Assembly (NCBI GenBank): GCA_944383545.1
Contig: CALWPY010000003.1
Coordinates: 111,698-175,697 of the forward strand
Reading direction: 5' to 3'
DNA: 64,000 nucleotides
DNA from: an uncultured Lachnospiraceae bacterium
GTDB taxonomy: Bacteria > Bacillota > Clostridia > Lachnospirales > Lachnospiraceae
Part shown: piece after piece, positions 51,905-61,231 of the stretch
How positions within the stretch are numbered: the stretch's first letter is position 1
Layout of the letters: each line of letters begins with the position of its first letter
Position numbers and translations under genes: made by a program
Notes under the pieces: generated by a model
Told to the model about the DNA's origin: nothing
What the model saw: the letters and a program-made list of their open reading frames with translations, nothing else
The model's database searches: none

Positions 51905-54541
51905 TTATTTCGCCTCAAACCAGTTTTTTCCTGAGTGGATATCAATATATAAAGGCACCCTCAGACTGCATACATTTGTCATTTTGTCGGTCATTATTTC
52001 CTTGACTTCTTCGATTTCAGTCTCATGAGCTTCAATAAGCAGTTCATCATGTATCTGCAGAATAAGCCTCGACTTAAGATTTCTCTTTTTAAGCTCCATA
52101 TTTATATGCACCATGGCAAGTTTAATTATATCCGCAGCAGTACCCTGTATTGGTGAGTTCATGGCAACTCTTTCGCCAAAGCTTCTGGTCATATAATTAG
52201 AAGATTTAAGCTCCGGTATAGGTCTTATCCTGTTATACAATGTCTTTACATATCCGTCTCTTTTAGCATCTTCCACCTGTCTGTCGAGAAATATTTTTAC
52301 ATCTTTATATGTTTCAAAATATTTATCTATATACTTCTGTGCATCTTTTCTTGATATATCAAGGTCCTGTCCGAGTCCGAATGAACTTATTCCGTAAACT
52401 ATGCCAAAGTTTACAGCTTTCGCACGCCTTCTCATAAGACTGTCCACAGAATCAAGCGGAACGCCGAAAACCTCAGAAGCCGTTATGGCATGTATATCAT
52501 AAGACTTTTTATAAGCCTCAATCAGAGTTTCATCATTTGAAAGATGAGCCAAAACTCTCAGTTCTATCTGCGAATAGTCAGCATCTACAAACACATATCC
52601 TTCTTCAGGAATAAACACCTTTCTTATTTCACGTCCCAAAGCAGTACGCATAGGAATGTTTTGAAGGTTAGGCTCTGTCGAGCTTATTCTGCCGGTTGCC
52701 GTAACAGTCTGATGAAACTTTCCGTGAATTCTTCCGTCTTCACCGATATATGCAGAAAGCCCTTCCACATAGGTTGAATTTAGCTTTGTAAGCTGTCTGT
52801 ACTCTAAAATTGCCGGCACTATCGGATGCTCATCTTTTATTTTTTCAAGCACATCAACACTGGTAGAATATCCGCTTTTTGTCTTCTTTCCTGCCTTAAG
52901 CCCGAGCTTTTCAAATAATATCACGCCGAGCTGTTTAGTGGAATTTATATTAAAGGTCTCACCTGCATATTCATAAATATTTCCGGTAAGTTCGTCTATT
53001 CTGTTTTTCAAATTGTCGCCATACTCTTTAAGCGCAGTCTTGTCCACCTTTATTCCATGCTTTTCCATGTCATAAAGTGCAAAAACACTTGGGTTTTCAA
53101 TGTCACTGTATAAAGAAAGCATATCATATTCTTTAAGTTTTTCATATAGCGGTTTATATGCATTATATGCAGTGTACGCTTCATAAGATGTTTTTTTCTG
53201 TATGCTTTCATCAGTCATATTAAAAGAATCAGGCATCTTATCAAGCCCCAGCTCTTTTAAATCAGGAAGCTTTAAATTTAAGAAATCTCCGGCAATGTCA
53301 CTGTAATCGTAATGAGGCTTTAAAGGATTTAGTAAATATGCCGCAACCGAACAGTCAAACAGGCTGTCTTTCTCAAAAAGGCCTAAAATACCTATATAAT
53401 CTTTGAAGCTTATAAAACTCAGTAGAGTTCCTGAATCAATAATATTTCTTATATCATCACGAATCATATTTTCCGTAATGAAATTTATTATCTCTGCAAC
53501 AAATACATCTTCACCGACACAAAAAGCGCATGCAATAAGCCTGCCATTTGAAACCACAGGAGAAATTCCACATTCGCTGTACTTCTTTATACTTTCAATA
53601 AGTTTGAGATATTCTTCGTAATCATCAACAATTTTATAGGATATACTGTCTTCACGTATACCTGCACCGTTAAAATCATGTTTATTAATAATACTTTTAA
53701 ATTCCAGCTCACTGAAGACCTCGAGGGAATTCTGATTAAACATGCTGTCATATGAAACCTTTGTATCCTCTATCTTTATATCCAGGTCGCAGTCAAGTTT
53801 TATTTCAGACAGTTCTCTCGAAAGAACAGCCTGTTCCCTGTATTCGGAAAGATTTTCCCTTGCTTTATTTGGTTTTATCTCATCAATATGTGAAAGAGCG
53901 TTGTCAATGCTTCCATATTCCATGATAATTTTAGCAGCAGTCTTTTCTCCTATGCCCGGAACACCCGGTATGTTATCTGAGGTATCTCCCATAAGTCCTT
54001 TCATTTCAATAAATTCCTCAGGAGTAACACCATAACGTGTCTTTACGTCTTCTGCACTGTAATTCTCCATAACAGTACCGCCTGCTTTGGTTTTCGGAAT
54101 TCGTATAATGACATTTTCACGAGCCAGCTGTAAAAGGTCCCTGTCTCCTGAAAGTACGGTTACATCATAACCTGATTGAGATGACATTACAGAAAGCGTT
54201 CCGATTATGTCATCCGCCTCATAACCCGCCTTTTCCAATGTTTTAATATTCATGGCATGAAGCACATCTTTTATTACCGGTACCTGCTCCCTGAGCTCGT
54301 CCGGCATAGGCTTTCTATTGCCTTTATACTCATTGAATTTCTTATGTCTGAAAGTAGGCTCCTTTAAATCAAAGGCTACACAAATGTTAGAAGGATTTTC
54401 TTCATCAATTACCTTAAGCATAATGTTCAAAAATCCCAACACGGCATTTGTATGAAGACCTTTGCTGTTAGTAAGGTCAGGAAGACCGTAAAACCCTCTG
54501 TTAAGTATGCTATTTCCGTCAATTAATAAAATTTTATTCAT
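51905..54541 (-). CDS. polA: DNA polymerase I
   Basis: This 878-residue polymerase serves repair and Okazaki-fragment processing. The N-terminal 5'-3' exonuclease domain (LLIDGNSILNRGFYGLP) is intact. The middle 3'-5' exonuclease region has lost the acidic DxE motif (the equivalent stretch reads CGISPVVSNGR), so proofreading is probably absent. The polymerase motifs DADYSQIELRVLAH, RRAKAVNFGIVYGIS and LQIHDELLIEAH are complete. ATG at 54541 is preferred because MNKILLID is the usual start; a TTG four codons upstream is also in frame. Confidence 0.97.
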   Translation of the reverse strand: MNKILLIDGNSILNRGFYGLPDLTNSKGLHTNAVLGFLNIMLKVIDEENPSNICVAFDLKEPTFRHKKFNEYKGNRKPMPDELREQVPVIKDVLHAMNIKTLEKAGYEADDIIGTLSVMSSQSGYDVTVLSGDRDLLQLARENVIIRIPKTKAGGTVMENYSAEDVKTRYGVTPEEFIEMKGLMGDTSDNIPGVPGIGEKTAAKIIMEYGSIDNALSHIDEIKPNKARENLSEYREQAVLSRELSEIKLDCDLDIKIEDTKVSYDSMFNQNSLEVFSELEFKSIINKHDFNGAGIREDSISYKIVDDYEEYLKLIESIKKYSECGISPVVSNGRLIACAFCVGEDVFVAEIINFITENMIRDDIRNIIDSGTLLSFISFKDYIGILGLFEKDSLFDCSVAAYLLNPLKPHYDYSDIAGDFLNLKLPDLKELGLDKMPDSFNMTDESIQKKTSYEAYTAYNAYKPLYEKLKEYDMLSLYSDIENPSVFALYDMEKHGIKVDKTALKEYGDNLKNRIDELTGNIYEYAGETFNINSTKQLGVILFEKLGLKAGKKTKSGYSTSVDVLEKIKDEHPIVPAILEYRQLTKLNSTYVEGLSAYIGEDGRIHGKFHQTVTATGRISSTEPNLQNIPMRTALGREIRKVFIPEEGYVFVDADYSQIELRVLAHLSNDETLIEAYKKSYDIHAITASEVFGVPLDSVDSLMRRRAKAVNFGIVYGISSFGLGQDLDISRKDAQKYIDKYFETYKDVKIFLDRQVEDAKRDGYVKTLYNRIRPIPELKSSNYMTRSFGERVAMNSPIQGTAADIIKLAMVHINMELKKRNLKSRLILQIHDELLIEAHETEIEEVKEIMTDKMTNVCSLRVPLYIDIHSGKNWFEAK

Positions 54542-54565
54542 ATAAGGCACCAATCTTTACTATAT

Positions 54566-55084
54566 TTATTCAGCAGGAAAAAGTATGTTATATAAATGAA
54601 CACGTTCATAAAATGTTTCTTCATCAGGTATATTGTTAATCTCGCTTTCATAAACTAAATCTCTGTCACTAAAAAATAAATGACCATCCAGTTCTCTACT
54701 GAAATAATACTCTCCCTGAGAACTTAATTTTGAATTCTGTTCAAAATTGTATACCCTGTTCAGGCAATTAGCATAGACCAGAAAAATCACTAATATGGCT
54801 CCTGCAAGAAAAACAGAAAAAGCAGAAAACCTCATTCTTTGTTTTCCCTTTACCTTATGCTCCATCTTGTTTAATTTTACTTCGAGTTCATTTTTAAAAT
54901 CAGTAGAAAGCTCTTCATTATTATCCAACTGATTCATTCCGACAATCAGTGTATAATAATATTCCAACTCATCGTGACAATTCTTACAATTCTTCATATG
55001 ACGGACAAATTCATCCTGCTTACTTTCGGGAATTTTTCCTTCAACAAAAGACATAATATAAGATTGAGCTTCAAGACAAGTCAT
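54566..55084 (-). CDS. Zinc-finger membrane protein, anti-sigma-factor-like
   Basis: This 172-residue protein has an N-terminal putative zinc-finger (zf-HC2) with Cys3, His29, Cys33 and Cys36 (HMKNCKNC). A membrane helix follows at about 87-107 and then a short external domain of about 65 residues. This layout is that of anti-sigma factors such as RsiW, but no ECF sigma factor gene is adjacent. It is 24 bases upstream of polA, apparently in one operon with polA and coaE. The role is unknown. Confidence 0.75.
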   Translation of the reverse strand: MTCLEAQSYIMSFVEGKIPESKQDEFVRHMKNCKNCHDELEYYYTLIVGMNQLDNNEELSTDFKNELEVKLNKMEHKVKGKQRMRFSAFSVFLAGAILVIFLVYANCLNRVYNFEQNSKLSSQGEYYFSRELDGHLFFSDRDLVYESEINNIPDEETFYERVHLYNILFPAE

Positions 55085-55121
55085 AAAACATGCTTCCTTT
55101 CAAATATGTCAAACTTATTTT

Positions 55122-55150
55122 AGTTTAACATATATACTTATTATTAACAA
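55122..55150 (-). promoter_or_regulatory. Possible promoter of the zinc-finger protein/polA unit
   Basis: On the minus strand TTGTTA (55145-55150) and TAAACT (55122-55127) are 17 bases apart. The match is moderate in a very AT-rich stretch. The rest of the 195-base gap holds only the AIM24 terminator. Confidence 0.4.
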
Positions 55151-55201
55151 TTATTTTTTCTTTTATTTACCAAGTGGTCACAGAGCAGGCAACTTATATT
55201 T

Positions 55202-55252
55202 TCATAATAAAGAAAGACTGCCGTACCCATATAAGAACACTGTCAGTCTTTC
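55202..55252 (-). terminator. Probable terminator after the AIM24 gene
   Basis: A 9-base stem, GAAAGACTG (55212-55220) with CAGTCTTTC (55244-55252), has a 23-base loop. TTTATTAT follows on the minus strand. Confidence 0.5.
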
Positions 55253-55279
55253 AATATTTATATAATATTATATATAAAT

Positions 55280-56137
55280 TTATGCATCAAAAACACTTGA
55301 AGCTACACTGGATAAAAGTCCATGTGAAGAACTTGCTTTCGTCTGCTCAGGACCGTTTTTATTACTTGCATTTGCCCCCGGAAGCGTAGGTGCCATAAGT
55401 ATCTTACCTGTTCCTCTGTAAACATTTACAAAGCCTTCTCCACTTACGGCAGAGCCCATGAGGGACTTGGTGGATTTTTCAACGGTGAATTCTAATGTAC
55501 TTGACCATGCAACAGCCATATTTCCGTCAATCTTCACTACATCATCCTGAAGATTGATTTCAAAAAGCTCGTCACGCGGTACAGGACTTTCAAGAATTGC
55601 AAGTCCCTGTCCTGAGAGACAGAGATTAAACAGACCTTCTCCTCCGAGTACGGCTGATGATACATTCTGTCTTCTTACAATCGACTCCTGAAGATGTGCA
55701 TCACATGCGAGGAAAAGTCCGTCATCAAGTACCATTCCCGGTCCCCACTGTGTCACGTCCTCAATAATTATATAATTATATGTAGGCTCAAGCATTACAT
55801 AACCTGTACCCTGATATATCGGCTTTGCTGCTGATTCTCCTGTTACTGCACCTTTTACCATTTTACCAAGGAAATTACCTACGCCTGTAACCCCCGAACT
55901 CATATTAACATTTCCTGCCATCCACTGCATTGCACCTGCCTGAAGCTTTACTGCAGTGTTATTCAAAAAGCAAAGCACCTGACGCTTTTTGTAATTCATT
56001 TTATTCATGAAATATGCAACATGTGCATATGAAGCTCTTACACTTAAATCCTTCTGGTGCTCATAAACATAAAACTGTCCTGCCTGATTTATGCATTTCA
56101 TGTTGCTGTTATTGAATACGTTATTTAACTGAATCAT
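55280..56137 (-). CDS. AIM24 family protein
   Basis: This 285-residue protein of the AIM24/TIGR00266-related family is a beta-rich repeat fold seen in bacteria and mitochondria. Recognisable are GNVNMSSGVTGVGNFLGKM, GAVTGESAAKPIYQG and GEGFVNVYRGTGKILMAP. I chose ATG at 56137 because GGAGG lies a few bases upstream and the upstream extension is hydrophobic and unlike the family. The function in bacteria is unknown. It has its own promoter and terminator, so it is a single-gene unit. Confidence 0.88.
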   Translation of the reverse strand: MIQLNNVFNNSNMKCINQAGQFYVYEHQKDLSVRASYAHVAYFMNKMNYKKRQVLCFLNNTAVKLQAGAMQWMAGNVNMSSGVTGVGNFLGKMVKGAVTGESAAKPIYQGTGYVMLEPTYNYIIIEDVTQWGPGMVLDDGLFLACDAHLQESIVRRQNVSSAVLGGEGLFNLCLSGQGLAILESPVPRDELFEINLQDDVVKIDGNMAVAWSSTLEFTVEKSTKSLMGSAVSGEGFVNVYRGTGKILMAPTLPGANASNKNGPEQTKASSSHGLLSSVASSVFDA

Positions 56138-56183
56138 ATCCACCCTCCAATATATTAGAATATTAATTTTATTTAACAAAAAT

Positions 56184-56212
56184 ATTATATTGTAACAGTA
56201 TAATCCCGTCAA
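56184..56212 (-). promoter_or_regulatory. Sigma-A promoter of the AIM24 gene
   Basis: On the minus strand TTGACG (56207-56212) and a perfect TATAAT (56184-56189) are 17 bases apart. The leader to the ATG is about 40 bases. Confidence 0.85.
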
Positions 56213-56235
56213 GTAAATTTAAGAATATACAAATC

Positions 56236-56275
56236 AAAAAACATGAGCTGAACTCTTAATAAGAGTCAGCTCATG
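56236..56275 (-). terminator. Strong terminator after ilvC
   Basis: A 15-base-pair stem with one bulged A (56242-56257 with 56261-56275) has a 3-base loop. On the minus strand it is followed by TTTTTTGATTT. It cleanly separates ilvC from the AIM24 promoter. Confidence 0.9.
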
Positions 56276-56303
56276 AATTAAGTACTATATTAAAATTTAT
56301 AAA

Positions 56304-57332
<1,029 letters not shown>

Positions 57333-57390
57333 TCAATTCCTCCTAAAATATTATTTTTAATTATCATTTGGATAATTATATATACTAAAA

Positions 57391-57870
57391 TTATTTGCCC
57401 CTTACAAGACCTGTAAGCCCCGTTCTTACAAGCTCTTCAATCTGGAAGCCCTCTAACAGGCTGATAAAAGCCTGTATTTTAGTGTTATTTCCCGTAAGCT
57501 CAATCATAAGTGAAGAAGGAGCTACATCAACTACCTTAGCTCTGAATACGTCGGCAATCGGTATTATCTGCTGTCTTTCATTGACGTCAGCCTTAACCTT
57601 TACAAGAACAAGCTCCCTGCATACTGACTCTCCATCCTTAAGTTCTGTAATTTCAACTACATCCTCCAGCTTCATAAGCTGTTTCTTTATCTGGCTGAGA
57701 ATACGGTCATCGCCGCTGACTGCTACGGTCATGCGGGAATACTTAGGATTTTCTGTCACGCCCACAGAAAGGCTGTCAATATTATAACCTCTTCTACTGA
57801 ACATTCCCGAAACTCTGCTTAATACACCTGAGGTGTTATCAACCAGAAGCGATAAAACCATTTTCTTCAT
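57391..57870 (-). CDS. ilvN: Acetolactate synthase small subunit
   Basis: This 159-residue regulatory subunit of acetolactate synthase has an N-terminal ACT domain (VLSLLVDNTSGVLSRVSGMF, then RRGYNIDSLSVG). A C-terminal ALS_ss domain (ELVLVKVKADVNERQQII) follows. It confers valine feedback on the large subunit. ATG at 57870 is chosen because AAGGTGG lies 8 bases upstream; an in-frame GTG further up overlaps that site. The large-subunit gene ilvB is not adjacent, which is unusual. Confidence 0.96.
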   Translation of the reverse strand: MKKMVLSLLVDNTSGVLSRVSGMFSRRGYNIDSLSVGVTENPKYSRMTVAVSGDDRILSQIKKQLMKLEDVVEITELKDGESVCRELVLVKVKADVNERQQIIPIADVFRAKVVDVAPSSLMIELTGNNTKIQAFISLLEGFQIEELVRTGLTGLVRGK

Positions 57871-57919
57871 AACGTAATCCACCTTTCAAACAAAAATCGT
57901 AAAATTGTACTAAAAGTTA

Positions 57920-57948
57920 TTTTAGCAACATAAATCTCCAATGTCAAT
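57920..57948 (-). promoter_or_regulatory. Sigma-A promoter of ilvN-ilvC
   Basis: On the minus strand a perfect TTGACA (57943-57948) and TAAAAT (57920-57925) are 17 bases apart. The leader is only about 42 bases, too short for a T-box. Confidence 0.8.
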
Positions 57949-57966
57949 AATAGATTAAAGGGGTAC

Positions 57967-60396
57967 TTAGTTTAAGAGCCTCTTTACAAGCTTTACACAT
58001 TCATTGGCATCCTTTGAATATCCGTCCGCGCCTATTTCATCTGCAAAGCTCTGCGATATAACTGCACCTCCTATTATTATCTTTGCTCTGACATTATTTT
58101 TTCGTGCTTCCTCCACTACCTCTTTCATCTTCATCATGGTAGTTGTCATAAGAGCAGATAATCCTATTATATCCGCGTCATATTTTTCTGCCGCACAGAT
58201 TATATCCTTTGCAGGCACATCCTTTCCCAAATCAATTACATTGTAACCGTAGTTTTTAAGCATAAGTACACAGAGATTTTTGCCTATATCATGAATATCT
58301 CCTTCTACTGTTGCAAAAACTATGGTGGCTCCCGGTACGTCATTTTGTTCCTTTTCAAGCATAGGAGCTATATAGTCAATGGCACAGTCCATGGCATTTG
58401 CTCCTGAAATAAGCTGAGGAAGGAAAAATTTCTTCTCTTCAAAAAGCTCTCCTACCCTTATTATTGCAGGAATAAGCTCATTATCAATTATTTCTTTCGG
58501 TGTTGCACCATTTCCCAGCCTTTTCTTAACTTCCTCCACTATCGCCTTTTTATTACCGTTAATTACACAGTCATATACGGCAGAAACAGATTTTATGTCC
58601 GAAGACTGATTAATCTTATCGTTTTTATCAGCCTGAGGTGCGGAAATCAAAAGCGGTTTTACCCTCTGAACATATATGTTGTCCGATTCTTCTTTTGCAA
58701 GAAGGAGGTCCGTTGCATATGCGGCATTCATAAGCTGAGTCTGTCCCGGATTTGCTATAGCCATTGTAAGTCCCGATGCAATGGCCATTGTAAGAAATGC
58801 CGTGTTTACGTTTATTCTTTCAGGAAGTCCGAAGGATATGTTTGAAAGACCGCATACCGTAGGAATACCTAATTCATCATGGCAGTATCTTATGGTATCA
58901 AGTGTCATAAGTGCCGCATCTTTACTTGCTCCTACTGTTGAAACCAGTCCGTCTACAATCAGGTCATCTTTGGCAAGCCCCTCTGACAATGCCGCTTCAA
59001 CAAGCTTGTCCACTATTTCTCTTTTTTCTTCTATTGTCTCAGGAAGTCCTTTGTCAGATACGGGAAGCAGTATACACATTGCTCCGTATTTCTTTGCAAT
59101 TTTTAAAAGAGGTATACATTTTTTATTCTCGTAGGAAATGGAATTAATGAGTGCCCTTCCCGGATATATACGAAGTGCCTGTTCAATAATATCTATATGG
59201 CTTGAATCTATACAGAGCGGCAGATTTACGACTCCCGTCACCTCATATATGGACTTAATCATCATATCCTTTTCATCTATACCGTTCATGCCCATATTTA
59301 TGTCAAGTATTGACGCATGGCATTTTTCCTGCTCTATTGCCATATCTATAACCATATCAAGAGAGCCTTCTCTAAGGCTTTCCTGAAGTTTTTTCTTTCC
59401 GGTAGGATTTATTCTTTCACCGATAACCTGAAACGGGCCGTCCAGTGTTATATCAAGATGCATTCTTTCAGAAGTAAGCACCCTCTTTTTCTTATCTGAT
59501 ACAAAAACCGGCTCCATGCCTCTTACAGCTTTTTTTACAGCCTCAATATGCTTAGGCGTAGAGCCGCAGCAGCCTCCGACAAATGAAGCGCCGGCTTTAA
59601 CAAGCTCGACAATTTGGTCTGCAAATACCTCCGGCTCCATTTTATATACCGTCTTTCCGTCACAAAGCTCCGGCATGCCTGCATTAGGTTTTGCAAATAC
59701 GGGCACTGTTGCATATTCTTTCATTTTTTTCACTAAATCCGTCATTTTATCAGGACCCGTAGAACAGTTTATTCCCACGGCATCAGCACCCAGACTCTGC
59801 AGTACAATAACGGCAACTTCAGGAGTTGTCCCGTAAAGCGTTTTTCCATCCTCATTAAATGTCATACTGCATATTACAGGTAAATCGCAGACTTCTTTAA
59901 CTGCAATCAGCGCCGCTCTCGTTTCCGCAAGGCTCATCATGGTTTCTATAACTATTAAATCTGCCCCGGCTTCAAATAATGCCTCAGCCTGTTCCTTATA
60001 TACTGAAACAAGCTCCTCAAACTGCAAATCGCCGATAGGATAAAGCTGTCTTCCGGTCATTGTCATGTCACCTGCCACATAGCCCCGGTAATTATTTTCT
60101 GCTATCGCCTTTTTTGACAGTGCAACAAGTTCCATATTCATCTCTTTTGTTTTATCCTCGAGATGATATTCCCTGAGCTTTATTCTGTTACAGGTAAAAG
60201 TCGGAGCATATAAAATATTAGTACCCGACTTTATGAAATCGGACTGTAACTTTACTATTTTTTCAGGATTATCAAGTATCCATTTTTCAGGGCATACACC
60301 AACAGGCATACCACTGTCCATTAAGTTTGTTCCCGTAGCTCCGTCAAGCACAAGTATTCCGGAAGCCACCAGTTCTCTGAATTGCTTCTTGTTCAT
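57967..60396 (-). CDS. metH: Cobalamin-dependent methionine synthase, short form
   Basis: Transfers a methyl group from methyltetrahydrofolate via cobalamin to homocysteine. The 809-residue protein has a homocysteine domain with zinc ligands Cys211, Cys276 and Cys277. A pterin domain (about 315-570, FQVIGERINPTG) comes next. The B12 cap and Rossmann domains follow, with the cobalt ligand His702 in GDIHDIGKN. It ends there: the roughly 330-residue C-terminal AdoMet reactivation domain of E. coli MetH (1227 residues) is missing. Reactivation must come from another protein. It begins 2 bases after the purine nucleoside phosphorylase gene. Confidence 0.96.
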   Translation of the reverse strand: MNKKQFRELVASGILVLDGATGTNLMDSGMPVGVCPEKWILDNPEKIVKLQSDFIKSGTNILYAPTFTCNRIKLREYHLEDKTKEMNMELVALSKKAIAENNYRGYVAGDMTMTGRQLYPIGDLQFEELVSVYKEQAEALFEAGADLIVIETMMSLAETRAALIAVKEVCDLPVICSMTFNEDGKTLYGTTPEVAVIVLQSLGADAVGINCSTGPDKMTDLVKKMKEYATVPVFAKPNAGMPELCDGKTVYKMEPEVFADQIVELVKAGASFVGGCCGSTPKHIEAVKKAVRGMEPVFVSDKKKRVLTSERMHLDITLDGPFQVIGERINPTGKKKLQESLREGSLDMVIDMAIEQEKCHASILDINMGMNGIDEKDMMIKSIYEVTGVVNLPLCIDSSHIDIIEQALRIYPGRALINSISYENKKCIPLLKIAKKYGAMCILLPVSDKGLPETIEEKREIVDKLVEAALSEGLAKDDLIVDGLVSTVGASKDAALMTLDTIRYCHDELGIPTVCGLSNISFGLPERINVNTAFLTMAIASGLTMAIANPGQTQLMNAAYATDLLLAKEESDNIYVQRVKPLLISAPQADKNDKINQSSDIKSVSAVYDCVINGNKKAIVEEVKKRLGNGATPKEIIDNELIPAIIRVGELFEEKKFFLPQLISGANAMDCAIDYIAPMLEKEQNDVPGATIVFATVEGDIHDIGKNLCVLMLKNYGYNVIDLGKDVPAKDIICAAEKYDADIIGLSALMTTTMMKMKEVVEEARKNNVRAKIIIGGAVISQSFADEIGADGYSKDANECVKLVKRLLN

Positions 60397-60398
60397 AT

Positions 60399-61226
60399 TT
60401 ATTCCTCGGTCATTTTTACAAAATCAATAATTAGTCTTTTAAATTTATCAGAAATAACGGCTGCAGTTTCCTCCACCTCTTTATGATTAAGAGGCTTATT
60501 TGCCATTCCGCTTGCAAGATTTGTAATACAGGAAACTCCGCAAATTTTCATTCCCATGTGATTTGCGGCCATCGCTTCGCATGCAGTACTCATTCCTACG
60601 GCGTCGGCACCATTTTTTCTGTACATTTCTATTTCCGTTGGGGTTTCATAATTAGGTCCGGTTACCTGAAGATATACTCCGTTCTTTATGGAAATATCAT
60701 TTTTCATTGCACAAAGTTTAAGCAGATTTCTTAAATCCGAATCATAAACCTCAGTCATGTCGGGAAATCTCTCACCGAATTCATCAATGTTGGGCCCTAC
60801 CAGAGGAGACGGTACATAAGATGTTATGTGGTCATTTATAATCATCAAATCTCCACGTTTAAAACTTTTATTTATACCTCCTGCGGCATTGGTAAGAACA
60901 AGTATTTCCGCCCCCATCATTTTCATAAGACGTACAGGCATTACCACCTTGTCCATTGCATAACCTTCGTAATAGTGTATTCTTCCCTGCATTGCAACTA
61001 CAGGCACCCCTCCTATATATCCCAGGACATATCTTCCCACATGTCCCGGCGCAGTTGACTGAGGGAAGCCTTCTATATCCTCATAATCAATTATTGTCTG
61101 ATTGTCAATGTTTTCCGCAAAATCGCCAAGTCCCGTTCCCAGGACAAGCGCAACCTTTGGTACTGCTGTAATTTTGTCTTTAATACTTTCGTATGCCTTA
61201 ATAAGTTCATCATATATACTGTTCAT
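60399..61226 (-). CDS. Purine nucleoside phosphorylase
   Basis: This 275-residue enzyme is of the trimeric PNP type, splitting purine nucleosides to base and ribose 1-phosphate. It shows VALVLGTGLGDFAE, GHVGRYVLGYIGG, LVLTNAAGGINKSF and the active-site YETPTEIEMYRKNGADAVGMS spread over the second half. ATG at 61226 is preferred because GGAGGTG lies 6 bases upstream. It lies between the L,D-transpeptidase and metH genes with almost no gaps, so the three are one operon. Guanosine/inosine preference is likely for this type but not proven. Confidence 0.94.
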   Translation of the reverse strand: MNSIYDELIKAYESIKDKITAVPKVALVLGTGLGDFAENIDNQTIIDYEDIEGFPQSTAPGHVGRYVLGYIGGVPVVAMQGRIHYYEGYAMDKVVMPVRLMKMMGAEILVLTNAAGGINKSFKRGDLMIINDHITSYVPSPLVGPNIDEFGERFPDMTEVYDSDLRNLLKLCAMKNDISIKNGVYLQVTGPNYETPTEIEMYRKNGADAVGMSTACEAMAANHMGMKICGVSCITNLASGMANKPLNHKEVEETAAVISDKFKRLIIDFVKMTEE

Positions 61227-61231
61227 AGTAG

